Positions 45,837-54,841 of a stretch of DNA of 64,000 bases are shown one piece after another (the stretch's first letter is position 1; each line of letters begins with the position of its first letter). The stretch spans positions 1 through 64,000 of the forward strand of contig JAFQLS010000013.1 of the NCBI GenBank assembly GCA_017396555.1, given 5' to 3'. Origin of the DNA: Lachnospiraceae bacterium (GTDB lineage Bacteria; Bacillota; Clostridia; Lachnospirales; Lachnospiraceae). Below the pieces are notes generated by a model. That model ran no database searches and was not told where the DNA came from. It was given only the letters and a program-made list of their open reading frames with translations. Both the position numbers and the translations under genes were made by a program.

Positions 45837-46646
45837 TTGTTGAATATTGTTTTTTTTGGAGCATCGCCGGGGAAATCATCTGTTTCGTCTAATATGCTGG
45901 CGGTAGCTACGTTTGCAAGTGTTAAGTATCAGATGGAGGTTTCGGTTATGCAGGCTCAGTTTAATGAGAACAGGCTTGAGGACTGCTTTATGCCAATAAG
46001 CTCCTTGGTATGTATGAAAGAGGATTTTGCATATTACAGAAGGGAAGGAATAGATGAGATTATTGATAATATTCGTCTTGGACGGGGCAATAATTCGTTT
46101 GAAAATGCATTGATTAATGTCAAGAGTAGCAGAATGTTTTATCTTCCTTCTACAAGTGAAATCAGTGAAGAATTATTTGAAAGGGAGTGTGAGAAAGAGA
46201 TATCTAAAATTGTTTCAATTACCAGCAAATATAATAAGCCTAATTTTATTGATTGCAGAGATTGCAGAGGTGGACTTAGCAGGGCCTTTTTGGAAAATGC
46301 AGATTTGGTCGTGTTTAATCTTGAGCAGGGTTTACATTGCATACCTAAAAAAATTTTTGAAGAAAAAACATTTATGGAAAAGAGCCTTTTTCTAATTGGA
46401 AGATATGACGATAATTCTCGTTATAATATAAGGAATATTAGGAGAAAGTATCACATTGATGAATCCTGTATAGCTACAATACCTTATAACATTTATTTTA
46501 GGGATGCTGTTTGCGAAGGAAAGATTATCGACTATTTTAGCAGGAATATAAACTGTAATAGAGATAATGATAATTACAATTTTATTTGCGGGGTTAATGG
46601 TGCTGTAGATATGATATTAGGAAAGGTGGGAATAGGTGATAAATAA
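45837..46646 (+). CDS. CpaE/MinD-like ATPase of Tad-like operon
   Basis: 269 residues. A P-loop-like GASPGKSSVSSN opens the protein, but the signature Lys of the deviant Walker A motif (KGGxGKT) is missing. The later IDCRDCRGGLSRAFLENADLVVFNL fits the MinD-like central region. A TGA just upstream (45834) forces a TTG start at 45837 or 45840; AGGAAAGGGG precedes it. It likely helps place the machine encoded downstream. The next gene overlaps its end by 11 bases. Confidence 0.72.
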   Translation: MLNIVFFGASPGKSSVSSNMLAVATFASVKYQMEVSVMQAQFNENRLEDCFMPISSLVCMKEDFAYYRREGIDEIIDNIRLGRGNNSFENALINVKSSRMFYLPSTSEISEELFERECEKEISKIVSITSKYNKPNFIDCRDCRGGLSRAFLENADLVVFNLEQGLHCIPKKIFEEKTFMEKSLFLIGRYDDNSRYNIRNIRRKYHIDESCIATIPYNIYFRDAVCEGKIIDYFSRNINCNRDNDNYNFICGVNGAVDMILGKVGIGDK

Positions 46647-48216
46647 CAAAATTGACGAATTGATATTTAGAGTTAGTGATGAGTTTAATGGTATTCTTAG
46701 GGCTAATTTGTATGAAATTGGTCTTAATGATGATGAAATGACTAAATTAAAAAAGAGAAAGAGGGAAATGCGTACAGCTCTTAAGAATTGCGGGATAGGT
46801 GATTTGGATGCTAAGAACTATATCAAGAGCTGTATAAAGGATATTCTAATTAAAAAAATTAATATCACTGAAGATAATATTGAGGAATATATTAGTTTTT
46901 CAAATGTAGATAAGTTATCTGTAAGAGAAAAGTTTGATATATTGTTGTACTGTTATAAGAAGGAGGAAGGCGACTATGCGCTTGTCAGTCTGTGTGATAA
47001 ATATAGATTAGCTGAACCGGTACAAAATAAAGATAATAGTTTTTCGTATTATGTATCAGTGGATGCTATAGAAGATATATTTGAAGAGGAAAGGATATAT
47101 TTATCATTTGTAGATAAACTGGAGATTCTTGTGCAAAGAGTTTATGCAGGTTATAAGGGACTTGGTGTTATTGATGAGCTTAGAGATATGGTAATAGATG
47201 GCATTTCGGGTGGTGTATCAGGAACTGAAGATATGCTTAACAGTATATGGATATTTATCAAGGGTAAGACTGTTCATTTGCAATTTCTTGAGTTTGAGAG
47301 TGAGAAAGAGCTTGAGAGAATTTGTATGAATATATACAGGTTTGGTTATCCGGGGCAGTTTTCAATGGCTAGGGGATATGTTGTGAATGAAATGAAGGAC
47401 CATTCGAGAGTGGTTGTCGTTCGCCCGCCTTTCTCCGAAAGCTTTGCATTCTTTGTAAGAAAATTTAATACTATTGAAAATCATACAGTAAAGGAATTAT
47501 TGACGGATGAAGGTTCTGACATAGTAGAAAATGTAATCAAATTCATAGTTAAGGGGTGCAGGGTTGTAGGAATTACAGGGGCTCAGGGCTCGGGCAAGAC
47601 AACTATGCTTATGGCATTGATTGGGTTTATTCATCCTGCATATACGCTTAGAATACAGGAAATGGCATTTGAACTTCATCTTAGAGAAGTGTATCCGGAC
47701 AGGAATATTTTGACTTTTAGAGAAACGGATACAGTAAATGGTCAGGATGCACTTGATTTACAGAAGAAAACAGATGGTACAGTAAATATATTAGGTGAAG
47801 TTGCGTCGGCTCCCGTGAGTTCGTGGCTTGTACAAATGTCTATGGTAGGTAGCTTGTTTACCATGTTTACTCACCATGCCAAAACAACTAAGGCATTAAT
47901 TAAGTATATGAGAAATTGTTTGCTGTCACATGGTGCTTTTACAAATGAAAGAATTGCTGAAGAGCAGGTCGTAGATGCGATTAATTTTGATATTCATATG
48001 GAAAAGGATATTAAAGGACACAGATATATAGAAAGAATAACAGAAATTGTTCCTTTGGAAAATTCAAGTGAATTATATAGAACGAGAGATATAGTGAGAT
48101 ATATTGATGGAAGGTATATTCTTGGCGATAAAATCAGCGAGAATACTAAGAAGGAAATTTTTAGATATCTTTCGAGTGATGAACAGGAGGAATATAATGT
48201 TATCTTTGGTCTATAA
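46636..48216 (+). CDS. CpaF/TadA-like secretion ATPase
   Basis: 526 residues. The C-terminal ATPase has Walker A GAQGSGKTTMLMALI, a Walker B-like VNILGEV and a His-box variant FTHHAKTT. The N-terminal 250 residues are divergent. By family, it powers assembly of Flp/Tad-type pili or type II-like secretion. GTG start at 46636 with AAAGGTGG upstream; it overlaps the previous gene by 11 bases and the next by 20. Confidence 0.82.
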   Translation: MINNKIDELIFRVSDEFNGILRANLYEIGLNDDEMTKLKKRKREMRTALKNCGIGDLDAKNYIKSCIKDILIKKINITEDNIEEYISFSNVDKLSVREKFDILLYCYKKEEGDYALVSLCDKYRLAEPVQNKDNSFSYYVSVDAIEDIFEEERIYLSFVDKLEILVQRVYAGYKGLGVIDELRDMVIDGISGGVSGTEDMLNSIWIFIKGKTVHLQFLEFESEKELERICMNIYRFGYPGQFSMARGYVVNEMKDHSRVVVVRPPFSESFAFFVRKFNTIENHTVKELLTDEGSDIVENVIKFIVKGCRVVGITGAQGSGKTTMLMALIGFIHPAYTLRIQEMAFELHLREVYPDRNILTFRETDTVNGQDALDLQKKTDGTVNILGEVASAPVSSWLVQMSMVGSLFTMFTHHAKTTKALIKYMRNCLLSHGAFTNERIAEEQVVDAINFDIHMEKDIKGHRYIERITEIVPLENSSELYRTRDIVRYIDGRYILGDKISENTKKEIFRYLSSDEQEEYNVIFGL

Positions 48217-49807
48217 CTGTTTTTCGGGATTTTTTCTAACAAAGGAATTTTGCGGAAAAATAGAAAAAAGAATGAATATTTTATATCCGGGGGCAAGAGA
48301 GCTTGTTATTAGAAAAACTGCAATTACTTTGTGCAGGGTATTTTTGATGGGAGTGCTGTCGGTTATGGCACTGATGTTTTTTGCGGATATTTCTTTGTAT
48401 TATTCTGTGATAACAGCAACAATTGTTTACGTTGTAAGTGTTAGCATTGTATACAATGGACTTGATAAAATTGAGACAAAGATGCTTATTCAGTTAGAGC
48501 AGTTTATTACGGATGTAAGATATAGATTCAGGTTTGATGGTATGATTGATGATGCACTTGAGGATGCTATTAATTCTGCAGAATACGAAATGTCTTTACA
48601 TGGTCAGCTTATACTTGATACCTTGAAGGAAAATGTAAGTAAAACATATGATGAACCATATAAGGAATATGCTCCAAATCATTTCTTTTTAACCTTTTAT
48701 GTTATGTGTGAAACGATGATGATATATGGTGATAAATATATTAATGGTAATAGTATGTTTCTTAAGAATATCAGCTATTTAAAAGAAGATATACATATTG
48801 AATTGCTTAAACGAAAAAAGATTCAGAATGAATTTATGGGGTTGACTGGTATAACTATTTTGCCAGTGTTTGCTATAAAACCTATAGAAGTATGGGCACT
48901 AAGCAATATGCCGGAACTTATAGAAGAATATCAAAGTATAAAAGGAACAGTTTTAACTATTTTATTAGTACTGTTTTCAGTAATGATTTTCATGATTATT
49001 AAGAGACTTAAATACTCGGTTGATTTAGATAATGTAAAAAGTGAATGGGTTAAAAAAATGCTGTCGATAAGCTTTGTTGAAAAATTTTTGCTCAGCATTA
49101 TATCTGCAAATTATGAGAAATATTTTAAAATGGACAGAATGTTAAAATCAGTAGTTTATAAGTATAATATCAAGGAATTTTTATTGGTTAGAATAGTATA
49201 TTCTTTTGTTGCAGGTATGATTGCAAATATTGTAGGAATTAGTATTGGACTGGATATTTTCTCTTTAGCATTTGGGATTATGGCTATGCTTGTAACATAT
49301 ATTTCAATGTATATAAGCATTGTTTTGAAACGACAAATGATACTCATTATGAGAGAAGATGAAGTTGTCAGATTCCAAACAATAATTCTTATACTTATGC
49401 ATATGGATAGAATTACTGTTGAACAAATTTTAGAACAGATGGAAGCATTTGCAGTTGTATTTAAGGACACACTTGAAAAAATATCAGATCATCTTGTGTT
49501 TAAGGGGAAAAAGGCTTTTGAAGAGGCAAAGGATGAGGTATCTTTTGTGCCGTTTGAAAGGCTTATAGATGCTTTTATAGCAAGTGACAGAATCGGAATA
49601 AGCAGTGCTTTTGAAGATGTTGAAGGAGATCGTGCGTATTATGTTGAAAAACATAAGCAGGAAAATGAAGAGTTAGTTAAGAATAAAGCTCTAATAGCTA
49701 AATTTATAGCTTTTATACCATTATGCAGTGTAATAATAATTAAGTTGATTTTGCCATTTGTAATAATGGGTATGGAGCAAGTAGGAAGTTTTGAATTTAA
49801 TATATAG
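48197..49807 (+). CDS. TadB/TadC-like membrane protein (possible fusion)
   Basis: 536 residues. Membrane segments occur at about 50-95, 215-275 and 330-400 and at the C-terminus (about 500-530), with soluble helical parts between. The length is roughly twice a single TadB or TadC, which suggests that both platform proteins are merged. Start at 48197 chosen for AGGAGG and the overlap with the ATPase gene. It should be the inner-membrane platform of the apparatus. Confidence 0.7.
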   Translation: MLSLVYNCFSGFFLTKEFCGKIEKRMNILYPGARELVIRKTAITLCRVFLMGVLSVMALMFFADISLYYSVITATIVYVVSVSIVYNGLDKIETKMLIQLEQFITDVRYRFRFDGMIDDALEDAINSAEYEMSLHGQLILDTLKENVSKTYDEPYKEYAPNHFFLTFYVMCETMMIYGDKYINGNSMFLKNISYLKEDIHIELLKRKKIQNEFMGLTGITILPVFAIKPIEVWALSNMPELIEEYQSIKGTVLTILLVLFSVMIFMIIKRLKYSVDLDNVKSEWVKKMLSISFVEKFLLSIISANYEKYFKMDRMLKSVVYKYNIKEFLLVRIVYSFVAGMIANIVGISIGLDIFSLAFGIMAMLVTYISMYISIVLKRQMILIMREDEVVRFQTIILILMHMDRITVEQILEQMEAFAVVFKDTLEKISDHLVFKGKKAFEEAKDEVSFVPFERLIDAFIASDRIGISSAFEDVEGDRAYYVEKHKQENEELVKNKALIAKFIAFIPLCSVIIIKLILPFVIMGMEQVGSFEFNI

Positions 49808-49824
49808 AAAGGAAGTAAAGATTA

Positions 49825-50271
49825 ATGGAAAATAGTTTGAAAGGATTAATATTGGCGGCAGGTACGATTATTACCTGTGTTGTAATTTCGCTTGGATTTT
49901 ATATTTCCAGAGAGGCTAAGAATACGGCATCAACGGGAACAAATCAGATTAATAAGGTAAATACTGAATTTGCTGAAAGTGATAAGACGATATATGATGG
50001 AACGAATATATCAGGAAGTGAAGTTGTAAGTGTAATAAAGAGACTTCAAGGTGAGCAGACAGGAGTGTATGTGAAAACAACAGAAAGTAACACATTTTAT
50101 GGCTATGAATTTGATATAGAATCAGGTGAACTAATTCAAATGACTTTGAATAAATGCACTTCAACGGATGCAAGCAGCAAGCAATATATTAATCCTTATG
50201 CCACTTATTTGGGTGAAGTTGTTCGTAATTCAAATAATGCAATTACCGGATTAATATTCACACAGAATTAA
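49825..50271 (+). CDS. Pilin-like protein of the Tad-like operon
   Basis: 148 residues. A short N-terminus (MENSLKG) is followed by a hydrophobic helix (LILAAGTIITCVVISLGFYIS) and a soluble Ser/Thr-rich domain with a central beta-rich region (YGYEFDIESGELIQ). It has the pilin shape but lacks the Glu-Tyr pair of Flp prepilins. It lies 17 bases after the platform gene. Structural subunit is an inference from position and shape. Confidence 0.65.
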   Translation: MENSLKGLILAAGTIITCVVISLGFYISREAKNTASTGTNQINKVNTEFAESDKTIYDGTNISGSEVVSVIKRLQGEQTGVYVKTTESNTFYGYEFDIESGELIQMTLNKCTSTDASSKQYINPYATYLGEVVRNSNNAITGLIFTQN

Positions 50272-50273
50272 GT

Positions 50274-50429
50274 ATGGAAGAGGCTGTTAAGACAATTTAT
50301 ATAGGAGTGGCAGCAGTAATATTTGCCTTGGCGCTTAGTATGCTGTTGATTCTGTATAAAGAATATATTAATGTTACCAAAAATGAGCCGACATTTAGAA
50401 AGGAAGCAGTAATACATAATGAGCGATAG
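50274..50429 (+). CDS. Small single-helix membrane protein, 51 residues
   Basis: 51 residues. It opens MEEAVKTIYIGVAAVIFALA and has one membrane helix followed by a basic soluble tail (KNEPTFRKEAVIHNER). It starts two bases after the previous stop and overlaps the next gene by 11 bases, so translational coupling supports it. Possible minor pilin or assembly factor; no family recognised. Confidence 0.62.
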   Translation: MEEAVKTIYIGVAAVIFALALSMLLILYKEYINVTKNEPTFRKEAVIHNER

Positions 50430-50814
50430 TTTTTCTAAGATTGTGGCAATTCTTATATCAGTAATCCTTATGTTTATTATACCCATAAGTATAACAAGAG
50501 AAAGGCAAAATGAATATAAGCAGACATATGTGTTATCAGAGACAATGTATCTTGTGGATAATATAAGAAATACAGGTGTTTTATCTAAGGAAATGTATAA
50601 TATATATGTTAATAAGATAACAGGTATGATTAATAATTCCAGAATAGAAATTGTATCATCTGATATGGAGTATAAGGATTTTGTGTTTTTAAATGATATT
50701 ATAGATGGCTTTAAGAACAATGAAAAATATGAATTTGCAAGGTTTGATTATATAAAAATTATTGTATATGAGAATGATAAGCCGATAGCATATTATGGAG
50801 GGAGTGTGAAATAA
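50419..50814 (+). CDS. Pseudopilin-like protein of the Tad-like operon
   Basis: 131 residues. A hydrophobic segment (ISVILMFIIPISITRERQ, about 10-28) is followed by a soluble mixed domain. It overlaps the end of the 51-residue gene. Its shape fits a minor pilin, but no signature residues are seen. Function unknown. Confidence 0.65.
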   Translation: MSDSFSKIVAILISVILMFIIPISITRERQNEYKQTYVLSETMYLVDNIRNTGVLSKEMYNIYVNKITGMINNSRIEIVSSDMEYKDFVFLNDIIDGFKNNEKYEFARFDYIKIIVYENDKPIAYYGGSVK

Positions 50815-50864
50815 TTAAAATAACAGATTTTTCAATAATATTTTCAATTATATTTTTAAGTATA

Positions 50865-51389
50865 ATGTGTAGTATGTATTTGATAAATTATGCTGCATCA
50901 AAAGAACTTATACATAATCAGCAGATTAACCTTACAATGGATGAAGTAGTAGTTGATAGTCTTAATGTATCTTTTTATGATACGGATAGTAATGGAGTAC
51001 CGCTTGTTGACAAGGAAGAGCTCAAAGAAAATATAATAAATGAAGCGGCAATAGGTTTACTTGGAAGCATAGATGAAAGTTCCAAAAATATTATTGAATC
51101 CAGAATAATGTTTCTTCTGTATCTTGATAGTGACGGATACTATTGTTATAGAAATGGAAAATGGACAGATGAAATCAAATATGATTCTGATATACATGCC
51201 GTAGTTGTAGAACAGGTATCACAGAAAATAAATAGTATAGTTGGAAATAAATATAAGACATTAATACCATATAACGATGGAGAAGATTATAAAAATTCAA
51301 TAGATAAATATAGCTGTCTGGTATTTTATGAGCAGCAAAATAAATACTATTGTTTTTCCGGTGCTACAATTATACTAACTTCTGCTTGA
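50865..51389 (+). CDS. Pilin-like membrane protein, last gene of the Tad-like operon; start uncertain
   Basis: 174 residues from the ATG at 50865, but this start has no ribosome site and cuts a membrane helix in half. The frame stays open upstream to 50805. From about 50811 it reads IIKITDFSIIFSIIFLSI before the ATG, restoring a full helix, and GGAGGG (50797-50802) lies at a suitable distance from the ATA at 50811 or the ATT at 50814. A non-ATG start there is therefore likely. The soluble part has no family I recognise. Confidence 0.65.
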   Translation: MCSMYLINYAASKELIHNQQINLTMDEVVVDSLNVSFYDTDSNGVPLVDKEELKENIINEAAIGLLGSIDESSKNIIESRIMFLLYLDSDGYYCYRNGKWTDEIKYDSDIHAVVVEQVSQKINSIVGNKYKTLIPYNDGEDYKNSIDKYSCLVFYEQQNKYYCFSGATIILTSA

Positions 51390-51448
51390 CAATTTCTGCC
51401 TAATATCACAAAATATCATATAGAGTTTATGATGTGGAGGAAAAGAAT

Positions 51449-52687
51449 ATGAAGATTACTACAGTTAAAGGAACAAATGATTATCTTCCAAGAGAAGTTG
51501 CTATTAGAGATTATTTGCAGTCAGTTATACTTAGAACATACCAGTCGTATGGTTTCGAAAGGATAATGACTCCTATTATAGAAGATATAGAGAATCTTGA
51601 TAAGAGTGAGGGTGGAGAGAATCTTAACCTTATATTTAAAGTGCTTAAAAGAGGAGATAAGCTTCAAAAGGCTATTGACTCGGGAGATGAAAAGGAATTA
51701 GCCGATATGGGGCTTAGGTATGACCTTACATTACCTCTTACAAGATATTATGCAAATAATAGAGCGAAACTTGTATCTCCATTTAAGGTTATTCAGATGG
51801 ATAAGGTATATAGAGCAGAGAGACCGCAGAAAGGTCGACTTAGAGAGTTTGTTCAGTGTGATATAGATATTATAGGTACTAAGTCATCTAATGCGGAAGT
51901 TGAACTTATCAATACAACAGCAAATGCGTTGATGAACATTGGAATTAATAATTTTAGAATTAAGATTAACGACAGAAGATTGCTTAAGTCTATTTTGCTT
52001 AAGGCAGGTTTTGAAAATGAACAGTTAGACAGTGTATGTATATCTTTTGATAAGCTTGATAAGATTGGAGCAGAAGGAGTAAAGGAAGAACTTCTTAGCA
52101 AAGAATTTGGTGAGGATGCAATAGACAATCTTATGAAGGTGCTAGAGGATGCTCCGTTTACACTTGATAAGGCGAAGGCATATGTAGGTGAAGATGAAAG
52201 TATAGAAAGTCTTGAAAGCATTATGTCAGCGGTAGAAAGCATTTCAGGTGGTAAGTATACAGTTGTATATGATATGAAGCTTGTAAGAGGTCAAGGATAT
52301 TATACAGGTACTATATTTGAGGTTGAAAGCCCAGACTTTAGAGGTGCTATAGCCGGTGGTGGAAGATATGATAATCTTATAGGAAAGTTTATTAATGAGG
52401 ATGTTCCAGCAGTAGGATTTTCTATTGGATTCGAGAGAATATATGGAATTCTTCTTGAGAGTGACTTTAAGATTCCTAACCAGAAGAAAAAGATTGCCGT
52501 TATATATGACGCAGATGATATAGCTTCTGCGCTTAAGATTGCAGATAGCTATAGAGAAGAATATGATGTGGCACTTTATGAGAGAATCAAGAAGGTTGGA
52601 AAGCTTATTGATAAGCTTGAGAATGCAGGATTTGACGGATTTTATTTATGCAATCAGTCCGAAGAACTGAAGATGTTTGATGAATAA
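51449..52687 (+). CDS. hisS: Histidine--tRNA ligase, divergent form
   Basis: 412 residues. Motif 1 is near the N-terminus (VKGTNDYLP), motif 2 reads KVYRAERPQKGRLREFVQCD, the His-binding loop is LVRGQGYYTGTIFEVES (usually RGLDYYT) and motif 3 is VPAVGFSIGFERI. The anticodon-binding tail is shorter and less conserved than usual. The family charges tRNA-His. Start at 51449 chosen for GGAGG upstream. I prefer hisS to hisZ because catalytic motifs are intact. Confidence 0.85.
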   Translation: MKITTVKGTNDYLPREVAIRDYLQSVILRTYQSYGFERIMTPIIEDIENLDKSEGGENLNLIFKVLKRGDKLQKAIDSGDEKELADMGLRYDLTLPLTRYYANNRAKLVSPFKVIQMDKVYRAERPQKGRLREFVQCDIDIIGTKSSNAEVELINTTANALMNIGINNFRIKINDRRLLKSILLKAGFENEQLDSVCISFDKLDKIGAEGVKEELLSKEFGEDAIDNLMKVLEDAPFTLDKAKAYVGEDESIESLESIMSAVESISGGKYTVVYDMKLVRGQGYYTGTIFEVESPDFRGAIAGGGRYDNLIGKFINEDVPAVGFSIGFERIYGILLESDFKIPNQKKKIAVIYDADDIASALKIADSYREEYDVALYERIKKVGKLIDKLENAGFDGFYLCNQSEELKMFDE

Positions 52688-52701
52688 TATTATACGTTAA
52701 T

Positions 52702-52740
52702 TAAAAAGAGGAATCGTTCGTATGAATGATTCCTCTTAAA
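52702..52740. terminator. Bidirectional terminator between hisS and CNNM gene
   Basis: AAGAGGAATC and GATTCCTCTT form a stem extended by GTTC/GAAT, with A runs left and T runs partly right. Confidence 0.82.
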
Positions 52741-52744
52741 TATT

Positions 52745-54019
52745 TTATTCAGTTTCTTCGTCTGATTTTTCAGTAAGTTTTATAACGGATACTTTATCAA
52801 TACGTTTCTTGTCAAGAGAAAGAACAGTTAACTTAACTTCTGGTAGTTCTACAAAATCTCCAACATCGGGAAGCTTATCGAGCTGCTCTATTATAATTCC
52901 ACCAATAGAATCATAGTTGTCAGAATCGAGTCTGAGCTGGAGCTTATCGTTAATATCTTCAAGGTTCATCTGTCCTTCAACTATATATTCATTTTCGCTT
53001 TTTTGAATAATAAGATTTTCTTCATCCTTATCATATTCATCTCTTATGTCACCAACTATTTCTTCTAATAAATCCTCAAGTGTGATAAGTCCTGCAGTAA
53101 CACCATATTCATCAAGAACTATAACGATTGTCATTGAATTTTGCTTCATTTCTATCATTAAATCAGATAAATTTTTAGATTCGTATGTATAAGAAGCTTC
53201 TCGTAAATAGTTTCTAACATTGAATTCTTCATTGTTGTTATATAATAAAAGGTCTTTCATATTAATTACACCAATTACATTGTCTGTCGAATTCTCATAT
53301 ATAGGAATACGTGTGAATCTGTCACGTCTAAATATTTCAAGAATATCTTCGTATGAAGAGTTAACATCTGCCATAGTCATATCTATTCTAGGTATCATTA
53401 TATCTCTTACATTGGTATCACCGAAGTCAAATACGTTATTGATAATTTTTCGTTCCTCAGTTTCAATAACGCCTTCCTGATGACTTACATCAACTAAAGA
53501 TCTTAATTCACCTTCTGTAATAGATGTTATTTTTGTATTTTTGTTTATACCAAATAGCTTCAATACTATTCCGGAAAGAATATTAACAATATAGATTACC
53601 GGAGTAAGAATCCACATTAAGCCGTATATAGGCTTTGCGTATAAAAGAGCCATTCGTTCAGTGTAGTAAGTAGCCATTGTTTTTGGTGTAATCTCGCCAA
53701 AAATCAATACAAGGATAGTTAATATACCTGTTGCAATACTTACAGCATAGTTTCCAAACATACTTTGTGCAAGTAAAGTAGCAAGTGAAGATGCAGAAAT
53801 ATTAACAATATTATTTCCAATTAATATTGCACTGAGCATCTTTGATGAATTGTTTATTATTTTGTCTACTATTACAGCATTTTTGTTACCTTCTTCAATA
53901 AGTGCCAAAATTCTGTATTTGCTGACTGTTGTTAAAGATGTTTCGGCAGATGAGAAAAATGATGAAAGTAATAGTAAAATTACTAGGACTATAAGCTGCC
54001 CTATTTCACTTGATTCCAA
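52745..54019 (-). CDS. CNNM/CBS-domain membrane protein (CorC/HlyC family)
   Basis: 424 residues from the TTG start. The N-terminal CNNM domain has four hydrophobic segments (about 10-165), beginning with LLSSFFSSAETSLTTVS. Two CBS domains (about 200-330) and a C-terminal CorC_HlyC domain (about 340-415) follow. Related proteins export or handle Mg2+/Co2+. I choose TTG at 54019 because GGAG lies eight bases before it, while the GTG at 54028 overlaps that site. Confidence 0.88.
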   Translation of the reverse strand: MESSEIGQLIVLVILLLLSSFFSSAETSLTTVSKYRILALIEEGNKNAVIVDKIINNSSKMLSAILIGNNIVNISASSLATLLAQSMFGNYAVSIATGILTILVLIFGEITPKTMATYYTERMALLYAKPIYGLMWILTPVIYIVNILSGIVLKLFGINKNTKITSITEGELRSLVDVSHQEGVIETEERKIINNVFDFGDTNVRDIMIPRIDMTMADVNSSYEDILEIFRRDRFTRIPIYENSTDNVIGVINMKDLLLYNNNEEFNVRNYLREASYTYESKNLSDLMIEMKQNSMTIVIVLDEYGVTAGLITLEDLLEEIVGDIRDEYDKDEENLIIQKSENEYIVEGQMNLEDINDKLQLRLDSDNYDSIGGIIIEQLDKLPDVGDFVELPEVKLTVLSLDKKRIDKVSVIKLTEKSDEETE

Positions 54020-54123
54020 GTTGTTCACTCCTTTAAAAAATATTTGAAATATATATTACTATTTTTTGAGATAAAAGTAAAGGACTTTGCATATATTTTA
54101 CAAATGGATAGGTGGAGGGATAT

Positions 54124-54489
54124 ATGAATAAAATTGGTAAAAAAATAGCATCCGTAATAAAAACACTCATAGCTACATATCTCATATCTGCAATAATTTT
54201 GCTTATTATAGCTGCACTTATGTATAAGTGTGATATTGGAGATGGAATGATTAATGTATTAATAATTCTCTCGTATGTAATATCAACATTTATAGGAGGA
54301 GTAATTATTGGAAAGGTTGAGAAGGAAAATAAGTACTTGTGGGGAGGATTAGTAGGTATAAGCTACTTTGTAGTTTTAATAGTTATTTCGATGATTGTAA
54401 ATGGAAATATTTCGGAAAGTGCAAGCGGTATAATATCTACAATGTTATATTGTACGGCCGGAGGAATGATTGGAGGAATGATTAGTTAA
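54124..54489 (+). CDS. Small membrane protein, TIGR04086-like
   Basis: 121 residues with four predicted membrane helices (about 15-35, 44-63, 70-92, 103-120). MNKIGKKIASVIKT start follows GGAGG. The pattern and size match a conserved Clostridia membrane family placed near SCIFF or SecDF loci; function unknown. Confidence 0.72.
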   Translation: MNKIGKKIASVIKTLIATYLISAIILLIIAALMYKCDIGDGMINVLIILSYVISTFIGGVIIGKVEKENKYLWGGLVGISYFVVLIVISMIVNGNISESASGIISTMLYCTAGGMIGGMIS

Positions 54490-54497
54490 AAAAACAC

Positions 54498-54526
54498 TTT
54501 CAAATCTGCAAGATATATGCTATAAT
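54498..54526 (+). promoter_or_regulatory. Promoter of the SCIFF peptide gene
   Basis: TTTCAA (54498-54503), 17 bases, TATAAT (54521-54526). The -35 box is weak, the -10 perfect. Confidence 0.65.
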
Positions 54527-54561
54527 GTCGAAAGAATATTAACTATTAAGGAGGTTTCGCT

Positions 54562-54702
54562 ATGAAACACGTTAAGACATTAACTAATAAGACATTAAAG
54601 GATACAATGAAGAAGGGTGGATGTGGTGAATGCCAGACATCTTGCCAGTCAGCTTGTAAGACATCTTGTACAGTAGGAAATCAGAGCTGCGAGAATAAAT
54701 AA
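54562..54702 (+). CDS. scfA: SCIFF ranthipeptide precursor
   Basis: 46 residues: a leader opening MKHVKTLTNKTLKDTMKKGG, then Cys at 21, 24, 28, 32, 36 and 43. This is the 'six cysteines in forty-five residues' pattern. The family is modified by a radical SAM enzyme that makes Cys sulfur-to-gamma-carbon thioether links, giving ranthipeptides. AAGGAGG lies eight bases before the ATG. The maturase follows at 54842. Confidence 0.93.
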   Translation: MKHVKTLTNKTLKDTMKKGGCGECQTSCQSACKTSCTVGNQSCENK

Positions 54703-54733
54703 TATTGTATTTAATATGAATAAGATATATGCA

Positions 54734-54783
54734 ATAACAGAGTTGGTGAATGATTTCAATAATCTGTTTGCCGACTCTGTTAT
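54734..54783 (+). terminator. Hairpin between SCIFF peptide and maturase genes
   Basis: ATAACAGAGTTGG and CCGACTCTGTTAT form a 13-bp stem around a 24-base loop. No strong T run follows, so partial termination or mRNA stabilisation is more likely than full stop. Confidence 0.6.
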
Positions 54784-54841
54784 CGTGCGTTATTATTTAT
54801 TAGGTGCTTTAATGAATTAGAGAAGAAAGGTATGATACCAG

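Noticed and set aside
51449..52687. hisZ (ATP phosphoribosyltransferase regulatory subunit)
   Set aside because: Motif 2 and the His-binding loop with its Arg are retained, and no hisG is adjacent.
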